DNA from: Sordaria brevicollis
Taxonomy: Eukaryota > Ascomycota > Sordariomycetes > Sordariales > Sordariaceae
Direction of reading: 5' to 3'
Assembly: GCA_033439795.1 (NCBI GenBank)
Contig: JAUTDP010000002.1
Location: forward strand, 2,170,001 to 2,234,000
DNA length: 64,000 nt
Position 1 is the stretch's first letter; each line of letters opens with the position of its first letter. Under the pieces are notes generated by a model. The model was not told the origin of the DNA. It was given only the letters and a program-made list of their open reading frames with translations, and made no database searches. Shown piece by piece: positions 33,447 to 46,200 of this stretch. The position numbers and the translations under genes are program-made.

Positions 33447-36400
33447 ATGATGTCCCAACAATCCGTTGCTGTTGAGGCCGATGGTCACCTACCGGGAGGT
33501 CTCGCGCAAGAAGGCGGAGAAGCCCGACCTCAGAAGCCAAAGAACTTGCCGTGCAAATTCTGTTCAAAGCGATTCAGGTAAGTTATCTTGAACAACACTC
33601 ATATCATATTTCGTCTGACACTAATGTCTGTTCAAGGCGCGTTGAGCATGTTCAGAGACACGAGAGAACTCACACCAAGGAGAAACCTTTCGAATGCGAC
33701 TGGGAGGGATGCGGAAAGAGATTTGGACGGCGGTAAGTTGCGTGCTTTCATCTCAACATCTCCGCATTTTCTACCTGCGCATTTGACATTGGACGGCACA
33801 AGCCCGCCGAGCCAGTCGCTCTTACTCCTCCCACCTTTCACGGATCCCCAGTTATCTTGCACCCTCTCTCTCATGACCTGGAGGCCGTCTCCCTCGAGTT
33901 TAGTTTGTTTGGCATCACACAAAGCATAGCGTAAATTCCGGCTTTACTTCGTTTACATCACTATCTATGAATCTAGGGACACTTACAAGTCCTTCCAACG
34001 CATTGCCCTACAACTGCTTACATGGACATCAGGGATCTTCTCGTCCGACACGAGAAGCTTTGCCATCTCAACGAGGGGGCTAGCAACAGTAATAACAACG
34101 CCAGCAATGGCAACGGCAACAATGCGGGCCACAAAGATGGCAACAAGAGACGAAAAACCTCGTCGTCAAGCGTCGTGTCTCCTCCTCCACTGGAGAACCA
34201 TGCCGACGCACAATTGAAAAATGCCCAACACAGGCCAGTATCGCAAGCTCCATTTCCCACCGGTGGTATGCAGCCTATCATGGCCTCGTCTATGCCATCT
34301 GACTCTAGGCTTCTGCCCCGAGGTCCTGCTTGCAATCTTGATTTGCTCTCTGATGCGGCGACGCACCTCGCCTCCGGCGGCGAGGTCAACAACCTTCAGC
34401 ACATTCAACCGACCATGATGCAAGGACTCTCGCAACAGCAGCCGGATCTCCCTCCGGCCAAATCTTACCAGGACTCCATGTCTTTCGCAAATCACCAACC
34501 AAAACAGGAACCTGGCGTTATGAATGGGGGCTATTCGACACATCCCCAAGGCCCCGAATTTGACCCCTTCTTCATGGAGGACTATGCGGGATCCCACGCT
34601 TTCCCTCCACTCCTTGACGGGGAACAACCGTTTAGTATGTGGTCTCGCCCTGGGCTTGAAAATGGACTCCGAGGTGGTCCTTCGAAGCCCAATTCGACGT
34701 TTACTTCGAGGTTTCCGTCTGTGCAGCCGGAGCTTCGAGATGGTCCAGACGGGAGTGCCAGATTGCATGCTGATACGATGAAAGCAGCAAACTTGACGGT
34801 TTCGTCAAAGGATCATGCCGTCATGAAAGCCAAGCTCGATGAATTCTCTTCAGTTCTGCCCAGCAACTTCGTCTTCCCTTCGCCGCAGACCTTGCAGAGA
34901 TTCTTAGAGGGCTACTTCACCGGGTTCCACGATCATCTGCCCTTCATTCATCTCCCGACCTTCTTGGCTGTCGAAGCCTCCCCCGAATTGCTATTGGCTA
35001 TCATTTCCGTCGGAGCCCAGTACCGATTCGAACGACCTAGAGGCCATGCGCTCTGGTATGCCGCCAAAGCAGTTGCCTTGGAACAGATTCGACGCCGAAA
35101 TAGTTACGAAGTGCAGGGCCTCCTGCCAACTGCAGCTGCATACAGCCCTCACTCCACGAGACCTTCACCGAGCTCTGGGTTCCGACACTCGTACCCATCT
35201 GTTCATCGAGACCGCCCAGCCACTCAAGACACTCACCGAGAGCCTTAGTAAGTTCATATTCTTCTGGATTTGATGCTTGGAACACTAATATCTGCTAGTT
35301 CCCCGAACACGCCCCATTCACGCCTAGAGACCATCCAAGCAATTCTCCTACTATTTGCTATAGGTCTGTGGGGGCCCAAAGCCATCCTCCACGAGGCGCT
35401 GTCCCTCCAGAGTCAACTTGCTCTCCTTGTCAGGGAAGAAGGGCTCCAGGGTGAAGCTAACCAAGCACCTGATTGGGAAAGCTGGGTACGTACGGAGTCA
35501 GCGACTCGGACGAAGCTGATTGCATACTGCTTCTTCAACCTTTGCAGTGTTGCGTATAACACGGTCCCTATACTCCTCACATCTGAGGTACAACTCTACC
35601 TGCCCAATGCCACTCGTCTGTGGAGAGCAGGAGATTCGATCCAGTGGCAAGAAGCGCGACAAACATGCCACAATACCGAAGTCCCTCTGCCAATTGCGTT
35701 CGCCCGGTTGTTTAATCGAGGGATCCAGGGCCCACCACCACAACTCACGTCACTTGGCAACTACGTACTCATCCACGCTATCCTCCAGCACATCTTCATG
35801 GTCAAGCAAGCGACTTTTGCGACGTCTGTGGGTGTGCAAAGGGCTCTAAGAGGACAAGAGAACGAGGAAATCTGCCAAGCAATTCGAGTGTGGCATCACA
35901 GCGTTGAACAGCAAAGACACGTCGAAGGGGCTGATGGGTGGGATCCTATCGATTCGAACTCCTGGGCCTTGCACAGGGTGGCGTTCATCAGGCTTAACAC
36001 TGACCTGAATGCCAGTCGCTGCCTTGAAACGCGTGATTATAATGCCGCTGGGAGGGCATATGTGGAGGCACCTCTACTTTTGCGTAGCATGCTGCTCAAT
36101 CGTGCGGTATATCACGCCGTCCAGGCCCTCAGCCCTCTGGTCAAGATGGGAGTCAACTACGTTGCCAAGACCAAGTCGCCTGAATGGGGTGTGCAGCATT
36201 CGAGTAAGTCTTGTCTTTAATTGAATCACTCCTCGCCTCCCAACATCCAATGGGATTCAAGCTAACCGGGTCAACCGATCCTGTTTCCGCAGTGAGCAAC
36301 AACGAATGCGCCGTCCTCATCTCCAAATGGCTTCTGACCCTCGCCTCGATCGGCCCAAACGACCCACCCATAACTACCGATGAAAATGGGCTCCTCGAAG

Positions 36401-36717
36401 CCCTTCGGCGCATGCTCGACGAGACGGAATTCGCGGTTCCCATTGATCCAGCCATTGGCGGAGGAGCACAACAAAATCACAACCACCAGCAGAGGTCAGC
36501 CGACGGGTCTACTACGGATCCTACAAATCTTCGCCAGCTCGCAGCTGCGGTCGTCAGGCTATGGGCTGAGACATTCCGGGGGTCTCATCTCTTTGAGTTC
36601 GTGGACATGATGGGCTCTGCGCTGGAATCGTACGCATTTCATATCGAGAACCCTAGGGATAGGACACCATTGGCGATGGGCAGGATGGGTGCCAATCATT
36701 CCATGCAGATGCAATGA
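33447..36717 (+). CDS. C2H2 zinc-finger transcription factor with fungal-specific regulatory domain
   Basis: Exons 33447-33577, 33637-33732, 34033-35247, 35299-36203 and 36293-36717 give 923 aa. Splicing is needed to build both fingers: finger 1 spans intron 1 (C36, C39, H52, H56) and finger 2 spans intron 2 (C64, C69, H82, H87), joined by the linker TKEKPFE. A Ser/Asn/Gly- and Gln-rich region follows (about 90-300). The fungal-specific transcription factor domain (about 330-700) has FVFPSPQTLQRFLEGYF, HDHLPFIHLPTF and IQAILLLFAIGLWGPKAILHEALSLQSQL. Introns 3-5 have GTAAG donors and keep frame (EPYSPNTP, GVQHSMSNNE). Two C2H2 fingers with this domain occur in several fungal regulators (Klf1-like and others). 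The target genes cannot be told from sequence. A long pyrimidine-rich leader with upstream ATGs suggests translational control. Confidence 0.9.
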
Positions 36718-39100
36718 GGACCAGCATATGTTGATCTATTAGGGCAGACCTTTTGGATGAATGATGGTCCTGTACTGCATCAATGCAGACCTAGTGTCTC
36801 TGGACAATACCCGAACCATACTCCGGGGAGTGATACGCGGGAAAGATGCGTTGTTCACTTGTTCGTGTGAGGATCAGGGTACAAGGTTTGGAGAGAAATG
36901 GTGTAAAATAAATAGGCGGAATATCATCACTACAATGGTCCATGTAACGAGCTCGGGCTTTCTCTCTACTGTGATTTGCTGCTTGAAGTGAGATTGTGAG
37001 TATGAGGAGGCATGGTTGGGACTTATCGGGCTCTGCCGATAAATCGAGCGTGGTTACTTGGTCTAGTTGACGAATCGATCATTTCCTCCCTTGGCATCAT
37101 GACCCCAAAGCCCTATAACTGTCGTGGAAAGTCTCCATTTCTGCCTTTCAATTAAGCAAGGCAGAGCCCTCCTCATTATCCCAAGCTTTGCCGACATCAC
37201 TTGCATAACATCTACCGGTTGTGGTAGCACAGAAAGCAACCAACCTAACCCAGCCATCCTGCTAAGCCAATCGGTGTTGGGCCGGGAAGTCATGCATTAC
37301 AGCCATAGCCTCCCAGTGACTGGCCAGCTGGACAGGAGGGCGAGATTTACTGGACAACCTGATATCTTTTGCACTTTGAAAGAACAAGCGGTAATGATAG
37401 TTGGTAAAGTGCAAGTCTGCCTTGCTCTCAACCGCGTTGTCAATGTCGCCCTCAGCCTACAGCATGCAAAAACAGCCATATGGGAAATCCGGGGTTGGAG
37501 CTTGGAGGAACCTCAACATCCAACGCGCCCAGCCTACCATAGTCCCCAAAAATCGCAATAACAACGAAGAGAAAGTGGAAAGCGGAAATTCGTACTCAGC
37601 CCCCAACAGCACCTCAGCTTTTACGATATCACAGATATCAAAGCGGCGTCGCACGCACGCCCACCCGACGCCGCATTCACGAAGCACACAAGCAAATGCG
37701 AGATTGATAGATTTGGGGAAATGGAGGCTGTGAATGGAAAAGATGACAGTGTCGTAGCGTTCGAGTACGGGATTAATCGACGATATGATGTTGACTGGAT
37801 AAGGTACTCGAAGGCTGCCTTCGTTGAAAAATAGGCAGGAGCCTTCACTAGTCGAAAGAAAAGCGGCTGACGTGAGGCTGCCTTGTATGATACCGTACCC
37901 ACCACAGGCAGATGCTCTTCAGCCTCTTTTCAGAATCTTTCCATCTTCTTGTTAGCACTAACGCAAGATCAAAACGGCACTCTTAAATTCGATGGATTAT
38001 CATCATATGCCCCGGCCACGGTAGGGGTACGATGAGTGAACAACACCAAGGCAGCTGAGCCGCAAAATGGCGTTGCTGCTACACCACAGTAAACGTACCA
38101 CAGTATTTAGTAGCACCTGCATTTTACTTCCCGCCGTGATCTTGATCGTTGGAGAGGAAAGGAAATTACTATTTCTCAGCTTCGTCCGTCTATACCTGCC
38201 CAGCATGATGTGATTGATCAATCCAACAACTCGCCCGTTTGCTGAACCAACAATATTATTGAGGGCTTGTGAGGCTTTCTGGTGCACCAACCGCCTCGGC
38301 ACGGGTACTCACACATGGCAAAATGAGGAAACAAACGAGCAACATCAACCACCCGTTACAACTCGATCGAAGAGAGTAAAAGTGGAAACTCCCATTGGCA
38401 GATGGATGGCCCCAACGACATCAAGGAAATGGATCACTAATCTGCAGCTTCACCCAACTCCTTCGCCCGCAGTCCGTACTCGTGGAATATCCGAGAGGTT
38501 GGTAAAAGCAATGGAACCAAAACCCCGACAACTTGTAACCAACGGCCAGTCGGCCACACCCAGCTGGCTGGTAAATGCGCAATGAAGGCACCAGGCAGGC
38601 GGGTCGGTTGGTGTTAGCAGCCTCAAAGCTGAATGAAGCTGGGCCTCATCTGCGGCCGGCGACCCAAACCAACTTTCCGAAACGAAACTCCAACTTCCCG
38701 TGCCGAGTTAGATTGGTTATAACCAAAAGGTTGGGTCATGGAAGGATGTCTGGTATGCACAATCCTACGAGGAGGAAGGACCAACGGTGAAGGAAGCCGC
38801 ATGGAAGTTTCCCAACATCTACCATCGGCGCTAGCTATCGCAAATTCGCAATTCAACTTTAGCCGCCGTCGGTCGCATTGAGGATTTCTGGACTTCGTTC
38901 ATTATCATCATAAACAGGGAAATGCATACATACTTGCCAGCCGCAACCACGGGAAATCCCAAGTCCAGTTCAGAAGATCACCGTCCATCATCCATGATAG
39001 TCAATGGAGTGGCCGACCTCGCTCGCAATGCCACCTTCTATCGTCTTATCATGTCATGAATCGCGCGGAGAACCTTGACGGCCAACGGCTCCTATCAGAG
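36718..39100. other. convergent intergenic region, left part
   Basis: The 3' flank of the zinc-finger gene, then unassigned sequence. The short frames, including 38214-38585 on the plus strand, lack recognisable features or splice partners. Nothing else was seen. Confidence 0.4.
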
Positions 39101-39120
39101 ACTCCTCCAAAGTCCCTGCC

Positions 39121-39510
39121 TGCGGCCTAGCCCCGCGAGGACCGGGGAAATTGACCGGGGTCTTGCGGGGATCAAATCGGCCGGGGTTTAAACTAATGCG
39201 CCTCAAAGCCAAGCATGTCCAAGAACCCCGGTCGGGCAAGTCGGCACAAGTCGGGGATCGGTGGTCGGAGTGTTTACATTTCGCCGATGCGGTGCCGGTG
39301 TCCTCGGAGCCCGGCACACGGGGCACGGGGTAATCCGGGGTTGCACTTGCCCAGACTGCCTAGACTCTTCTTTCCGAGTCCGCTGCGCCAGCCGCCAGTT
39401 CTGGGCTTCTGGCCGGGACGGTGTCACTCGGGGTGGGCGACGGGCAGGCCGGGGTCGGGGTTTTTGAAGGTCGGGCTCCGCGCTGCGGGGACCAGCGGGG
39501 CACAGCAACG
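39121..39510. promoter_or_regulatory. GC-rich island dense in CCGGGG/GCGGGG hexamers
   Basis: About eleven CCGGGG or GCGGGG hexamers (either strand) occur in 390 bp, including 39142, 39155, 39165 and 39181 within 45 bp. These match the SYGGRG consensus of the carbon-catabolite repressor CreA/CRE-1, but simple GC-richness could produce some of them. No transcription unit with a start at this island was recognised. Confidence 0.35.
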
Positions 39511-42067
39511 GGTGATCCACTGAACTAATCTTATCGGCCGACGCTAGGTAACCATTGACAGGCCACGATAAGAGATTTAGTGGGCTCCCTCTTGCATGCT
39601 TCGCCTCAACTTTGCCAAGCAAATCCCAAGGAATCCTAGAAATCCCGTCTCATGGACAACACCGAGATTCGAGATTCGCCTTTTTGTCGTGATGCATGGG
39701 GAGATGAACGCGTGTTCATCCCTTCGCTTCATCCCTTCATTTCCGCGGAACGGGTCCGGTTCGGATGATCATCGTCAGTCAGTTCGGTCGCTAGAACCAC
39801 ACCTGTCATGTCATGAGGTATCGTGATCGGTCATGAGATCTTGCCTGCTTGGCCGCGCAATGCTTTTGTGGCTTATCGGCGTGGCTTTGTTCGTTTGTGA
39901 ATGATGATGGATGGTGCCTTGGACGAGGAGTAATAACCGGAATTGGATATGGCGGGTGAAGGAAGTGTTGAATCGTTGAATTATCGTGAGTCACGTTGAT
40001 AATGAAACAGTTAGATGTTGATGAATGATGAAGACAATTGATGTCAGCCCACCGGATGCCTACGGGATTGCCCAGGCAATAAATGCTACATAGGGTACGG
40101 GATGCACCCCATACTTTCTACTCCTACATAGGTTCCTGCGCATGTGTCGAATGTGCATACGTATGTACGTACATATCGCTCAAGAAAAGCACGTGGGGTT
40201 TGGATGGCTTAGATGTCAGGTTTTGCGGGTAGGGCTGGGTGCTAGGTTGATATCCTCATTTCGCTTGTTTCCTTAAGGTGGATGAGCCAGTCTGACTTGG
40301 AAATTTAGGGCTTACATATGTACTATCTCTACCATACAGATGTACTATCGATGGGGTATATGTATGGTACAAAATGGCGCTGACATGACATAAGATGAAG
40401 TAAAGTTTATGGGGAGTAAAGAAACGCAGTCATAGGGCGATTATAGCCGACGGGGGAAAAGTGTTCTCATTATAATCGTTCGGGAATGATGATTTAGTGT
40501 GAAATATAAATACGCGGCCGACAGTCCGACGCTGTGCAACATGTTCGTCGTTGTCAGATTGATCAACGATGAAGCTTTTCTTAACAGCTCGGATCATCGT
40601 GAGAAACGATCGGACTGTAATCCCATGTGAAAAAGATTAGCAACCTAGAAGGGATATGTGATGCCTGCCTAAGTAGCGTACCATCGACGATTGAAAGACA
40701 CTTGGAGATACAGCATCTGCCTTGCCGTTAGCTAGGTATCAGTTAGTCACATTGAAAGAATCACCACCATCACCAGACAGGTATCAATCACCCTGAAACT
40801 CAATCCGTCATAAACCATGAACGCATCCATCTCGTCCCGTTCCAGAACCATGTGCTTCCCGAGCACGCCGTTGGCAGTTACTCGGGCTTGGGGTTGCTTT
40901 CATGTACATGTACATACCGAAATAGGAATGGAATTCACGGAGAAGCTAGGGAACTGAGGTGATAGCACTTGGTATACCCGTACCTGACTCTTTCCCTCGG
41001 ACGATCAATGCAACATTCCCCCATTCCTGCAGTCCCGTTTCAGTTAGCATACTCCCTTCCATTCCACACATTCCACACTTCCGCAATCTGCATCCCTTTT
41101 CCGTGCATATGCCAAAAAAAAAAAAAGTGTCCGAAAAAGTGTCAGCTTGTGCCTGCGTAGTACCCCACAATCTCCGTTCTCGTCCGAACTCTGGATTCTC
41201 AACACGAGGAAGGGCTCCACAGCTTCTATGGAGCCTTTATCAAAACTCCAAAGAAAAAACAGGTACCAAGATGTGACCAAGGACGTCCCTTGTTTTGCAC
41301 GCAGAACTCTTCATGCAGGTGTCGTGTCGAGAACACGGGACACGGCAAAGAGACGAGGAAAAAAAATCGCAGTCTACCACGTGTCCCGAAGGTCAAAGTT
41401 GCGCCGAGGTTGATTGGTATTGCGTGCTCTCGGAATGGTTCATCACTCTGCAAAGCGAAGATAGACACAGGTCATGATAGGGAGAAAGAAGTTGCTTGAA
41501 GCATCACCTTGTTTTACCAAGGTGTGCATTGTTATTCTCATTTGTTTGGTGTTGTTGTTATGTAGTAGTAAAATATGTCTGGCAGTTTCTTGATGCCAGA
41601 TTGGGTGATTCCCTTTCATTGTCCCATCCATCATCCCACAAAGATCATCATCCATCGTATAACCCATCCCATCCTAATATATCCCGATAATGCGTCCATC
41701 CATCCAACCCAATTCGTGTTCCCAATCATTAGCAGGAGATGACAGTAGTATATGCCCAAACAGAGTGAAAACAGACGCGTGATACAAACAACCACCAACC
41801 CCTTGTATGAAAATGCTGTGATGATGACGAACGATGCTGATGGTAAGATGGACAGAAACTTCGCGCCAGCCAAATGAACACCTCGCTTTTTTGGTGACAG
41901 GTCTTCTAAAAAGAACAAAAGCCAAGCCACCAAACCCATGAAAACCCAAAAAGAAAAACAAAAACGCCGATATGATATGCAGTCAATGCATTTGAGATGC
42001 AATGCAATGATTCAAGACAAACAGGGAAACAGAAAAAGCAAAAACAAAAAAACCCAGGTCAGTCAGA
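39511..42067. other. convergent intergenic region, right part
   Basis: It contains short palindromic TACATA/TATGTA-rich stretches (40140-40180, 40312-40372), the compound inverted repeat listed separately at 40521-40618, and the presumed long 3' flank of the cyclin gene. No coding sequence is supported. Confidence 0.4.
40521..40618. repeat. compound inverted repeat / possible structured RNA element
   Basis: Outer arms ACAGTCCGA (40521-40529) and TCGGACTGT (40610-40618) are perfect 9-bp complements. Inside them TTCGTCGTTG (40544-40553) and CAACGATGAA (40564-40573) form a 10-bp stem with one G-U pair around a 10-nt loop. A further ATCGT/ACGAT pair lies close to the right outer arm. No known RNA family was recognised. 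Confidence 0.4.
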
Positions 42068-43240
42068 TTACCTGACCGGAATACCGTTCCGGTCAGTGTT
42101 GGCGCCAAACACGCGTCCAAGCATGCCGCGCATGCGCTTCACCCTGCTGGAATCATCGAGCTCCTCAGCGGAGATCTCATAAGGGAGAACACCGCGCTTG
42201 TTGCCGGCGGCAGCGCCGCGGGTGTTGCTGAAGTAGACGGCCGCGGCATCCTTCTCCGGTACGCAAGGCGGGATAGCAGCAGACTGTTGATAGTAGTCGT
42301 CGCCGTTGATGGCCACGTAAGAGTGAGGAAGGTCCAATTCGCTGTCGGGAGTCGTCGAGCGGCTGCCGCTGGTGGAGCTGGTGTAGGAAGACGCGGAGCT
42401 AGAGAGGCCGGGTGGCGAGGTATCGCGAGAGGCGTAACCGCTGCGAGAGCGAGAGCTGCCGCGGGATGAGGGAGGAGAGATGTAGGCAGGCTGTTGGTGC
42501 TGCTGAACGTGCTGGGCAGCAGCAGCGGCGGCGGCAACCTGGACCCAGGCCTCCTCCTCCAACTGGCGCTGGCGCCTCTCGGCCCTCTCGCGCATGCGAC
42601 GGGCGTGGCGGACCTCAATGTCACGACGGATGGGGGCCAGGAAGTGGTCCAGCTCGCGGTAGAGATCCTCCTCGGTGATGCGCAAATCCCAATCCAAAAG
42701 GCAGAGCAGCTGCTTCTCCATCAGGTTGACCTCGGTGCGGCTGAAGCCAAAGTTGTAGGCCGAGCTCGACATGTTGGTGTAGCTGGCCCAGTGCTTGTTC
42801 TTGGGGCTGCTGTCGTTAAGGTACTTGGCGGCCAAGATGAGGGCAGCGAGGAAGATGCGGTGGGTGGTGCAACGAAGGCCCTTGGCGTTGGGTTGAAGAC
42901 GGGACTTTAGACGTCTGAGGTAGACAAGAGTCGACATGAGGGTGGGAACCTGGACGTTGGAGCTGACGACAAGCTGGCCGATGAAGGCCTCGAGAGTAGG
43001 TAGTCCTCCATCTTCACACTTGACAACCTTTGGTGGCGCAGTGGGTTGCTGTTCCTTTCCGGAAGAAGCCTCGACTGTTGGTGATGGCATCATGGTGGGA
43101 TCGCACTGAATAACCTCGCTGGCGGCGGTAGCCAAGAACCTGATCATCTCCCTGTCGACCTTGGTGTAGACAAAGTTGTCGAGAGCCTTTGCGTTGAGCT
43201 CAGAGAGGCTCATGCCGCTCGTTGTTGATAGTAGGCCCAT
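42068..43240 (-). CDS. PCL1/Pho80-type cyclin (PclA-like)
   Basis: A 390-aa intronless gene encoding a cyclin that would partner a Pho85-type cyclin-dependent kinase, as for yeast Pcl1/Pcl2 and Aspergillus PclA (G1 progression, polarity, conidiation). The cyclin box spans about 78-190: IGQLVVSSNVQVPTLMSTL, YLRRLKSRL, then HRIFLAALILAAKYLNDSS, KHWA, and a helix ending EKQLLCLLDWDLRI. After it comes an Arg/Glu-rich helix (RRMRERAERRQRQLEEE), an eight-Ala run followed by a Gln/His patch, and a Ser/Thr/Pro-rich tail with PEST character, expected for an unstable cyclin. Both flanks are gene-free for kilobases, so regulation from distant elements is possible. The start at MGLLSTTSGMSL is the first ATG; Met10 is an alternative. 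Confidence 0.9.
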   Translation of the reverse strand: MGLLSTTSGMSLSELNAKALDNFVYTKVDREMIRFLATAASEVIQCDPTMMPSPTVEASSGKEQQPTAPPKVVKCEDGGLPTLEAFIGQLVVSSNVQVPTLMSTLVYLRRLKSRLQPNAKGLRCTTHRIFLAALILAAKYLNDSSPKNKHWASYTNMSSSAYNFGFSRTEVNLMEKQLLCLLDWDLRITEEDLYRELDHFLAPIRRDIEVRHARRMRERAERRQRQLEEEAWVQVAAAAAAAQHVQQHQQPAYISPPSSRGSSRSRSGYASRDTSPPGLSSSASSYTSSTSGSRSTTPDSELDLPHSYVAINGDDYYQQSAAIPPCVPEKDAAAVYFSNTRGAAAGNKRGVLPYEISAEELDDSSRVKRMRGMLGRVFGANTDRNGIPVR

Positions 43241-46200
43241 TGTGATGTGTGTGTGATGTGTGTGTTGAGGTGAGTTGAAAGTGAGTGATGCTTAAACGCA
43301 ACAAACAGCAAAATTAAGAAACACTGATGACGAAATGTCAACAAGAGACAGTGTTGTTGTAATAGTAGGGAATGTCGACGAGGACGGTCACCCTGGTGAT
43401 GATATAACAAGAAATGGAATGAACAGGGTGTGTGACGGCCGGCCAAGTCTTACACGAGGTGAAGTTGACGTGCGGCGAAGCTCATGCGGGCGGAATGAGG
43501 CACTATGTATGAAAAAGGGAGGGAAAAAAGTTGGGGTAATGAGCTAGTAAATAGTGAAAGGCCAGGTAGCGATGGGTCACTGCTTGAAGGCTTCTGAGTG
43601 GGCTTTCTGGACCTTGGGCTTTTCCACTTTTTTACTGCGTGTCTCAGTGGCTGTTCGTCAGAAGGGGGCCCCGGGGGTGACGTGCAAAAAGAGAAAGTAC
43701 ACGAGGCTGAGCAGGCGTTCCAGGTGGTGATGGGTGCGTGGTGAACCTGGAAGGGACAGGTGGACAGGGGGTGCGGTACCGGCAAGGGGTTGAGGTTGCG
43801 TTGAGCTGGTGGTGCCGTTCCGGTGATTCTCAACAGTGAAAGTGAGTGAGGTGGCCCACTGAATCGGACGCAGTCGCAGTCAGTGGGGAGGGGTGCAGGG
43901 GCGTGAGAGAGGGGGTGTGAGATCAGCACGGTTCCAGGCGTGGTGAGTGAGCGGCGGCCCTGGCTGGAATGCTGCACAAGTCGCGATGGGTTACGGGTGT
44001 GGGTTTGGCAGTGGCCGGGGGCGATTCTGGGCGCTGTAGATCCCTGTCTGGCTGGTTAGTCTTGTTAATGCAACCAATCACCCAAGACAGCCGTCTCTGA
44101 AGGCAAGATTCAGGGCACTTGTGAGCGGACAACGCCGTCGGGCTTGTGTGTGGACATCATTTTTGCCAGTGCTGCTGGAGATGCCTCGGAGAAAGGGAGT
44201 CCCGGCGTGCTGCGGCCGTGATGCGATGCGACTCACCTTTACTGGAAGAGTTTGATGTTGAGTTTGGGTTGGGTTTGATGTCGGTGTCGGTGTCGGTGTC
44301 GGCGGTGGACCTTGGTGGGAAGAGGAGGTGGCTTGACTTTGCGATCTTCTAAACACAAGCGGATCCGGTGAGCTGATGCTGAGCGTGCAAACTGCAAACA
44401 CAGGTCGGTCCCGGCGACGGTTAGAGTAAAATGGACTCGGACCGAGTCAAGTTGCAGATAAGATGGTGGAGTAGTGGTTTTAGTGTTGAGAGTTGTAAAC
44501 GTGACCAGCACTAAGTAGGCAAGTTGGCGATGCTAAATTAGCTTTGATGGCGAGTCGTAAACCGTGATCTTTGTCGTGGTGTTTATTAAGTGTGGAAATC
44601 CCGATCCTGCAGGAGAGTTGTTGCTGTTGTCTATAGGTTGCCTTTGTGGATACCCCGATGTTAATGCGACAGAAAAGGAAAAAGAGGCAGGCGTCAACGC
44701 TTGCGGTGTTGGTGTTGGTTGGTGCTTTGGAGAAGCGATGGTGATTGTTTACTTTGTGCCTGGCAACAGCGGGATGGTGATTGAATTAATATGTGCGTCG
44801 TTTGACGGTAAGATGTTTATTCTTGTCGACGCAACGGAACAGTCGCGCGCTAATAATGTGGACAGCGCGGTTGTAGAGTCGGGTGCAGACTGAGATAATA
44901 TGGTGGGCAGGATACAATGTTCGAGCAGTCGCCCGGTACAACACGTCGGCGTCGTCTGATTCGCTCTCGATCTCTCTGGAAGCAGCGGTAACTCTGAGGC
45001 GAAGCGGGCCAGGGGTTTCAACGGGGTTCAACGTGTAGGGGTTCGTAGCGCGTTCGATGTTTTGGCTTGACCAAGATGTCGCTTCAAGGCAGGACGACGT
45101 GGTACGAAAACTGATAGGGAAGGACAGGGTATCCCCAAAATAACAAACACTTGAAATTTTTGATGGTGAGCAGTCCAATGAGGTTCTCTGGATCAGGTCA
45201 AGAGTCGAAATGTTAGCGACTTTTGACATGTGGTGGTGGTGGAAAAGGGCAGCAACATGAAGCCAAAACCATGGATGATGATGCACCTTTATCAAGGCCC
45301 GTTCTGTTAGGCAGGTGACATGGCATCGCAAGGGAAGGTGAAAAATGAATGGCATACTTGACTATAGTATATCGTTCTTGCTTCATCGCCCAGGGAGACC
45401 GGACGGGTGAGGGAGGATATGTGACCACGATATTTGTCGCAGGTGGTGCAGAGCTTGAATTGCGAGTCAGAAAACGGTTCGACATTGCCGTCCTTGGTGT
45501 CACCCTTATCCATCGAATCCATTATCCGCAGTCTGTGACTCCCAATATTCTCAGCCCTTGTGGCAGCAATATCTCTGATGGTGTTGAGAGTTGAAACGGT
45601 GTTTCTATGGGAGGCTCGCCTTGGCCGTCCATCCCTATCTTTCCATACTTCTGAATGTTGAGTGTGTCGATCGGTTCATCCATCTTCTCCCAATGTCTCG
45701 CCGGTCTTGGATACGGGCTTCTTGGGTTTCTGGGGGATCGCATCCCATCTCCGCACTAAACCTTAGTTCCCATAGGATACGGATGAGTGGTTGAGAGGTC
45801 GACAGATGTTCGGCGGACAATGGGCTTTGATTGGAAGCCATGGCTGTCATTGGACGGGTCTGGAGCCCGATGTCCAGACATGAAACACACGCTTTGGCCG
45901 AAAGCGGTCTACTGCCAGAAGAGTTCCGATGGACGCGAAGGTCAGACCCAAGAGACCGAGAGAGACCAGCCCGTGCCGGTAGCCGCAACCGATGACCGGA
46001 ATCGATTGGACTAGAATGCACCTGCGATTATCGTCATTTCCAAAAGCGAGGCGTTGACAGAAATTGGGACGCATGCATGTCCATCAGTTGTTTGAGGAAG
46101 GAAAGAACGGAATGAAAGGCAGGCAGTGTCGCCCAAACTTTGGACTTGACTGTCTATCAAAAAAGGGCAGGTGCCCAGTTGGGCCCGTGCTTTGCAGGTC

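Noticed and set aside
33733..34032. Alternative acceptor ATCTAG near 33977 for intron 2 of the zinc-finger gene
   Set aside because: It would break finger 2; the CATCAG acceptor at 34032 rebuilds the complete C-x4-C-x12-H-x4-H finger.
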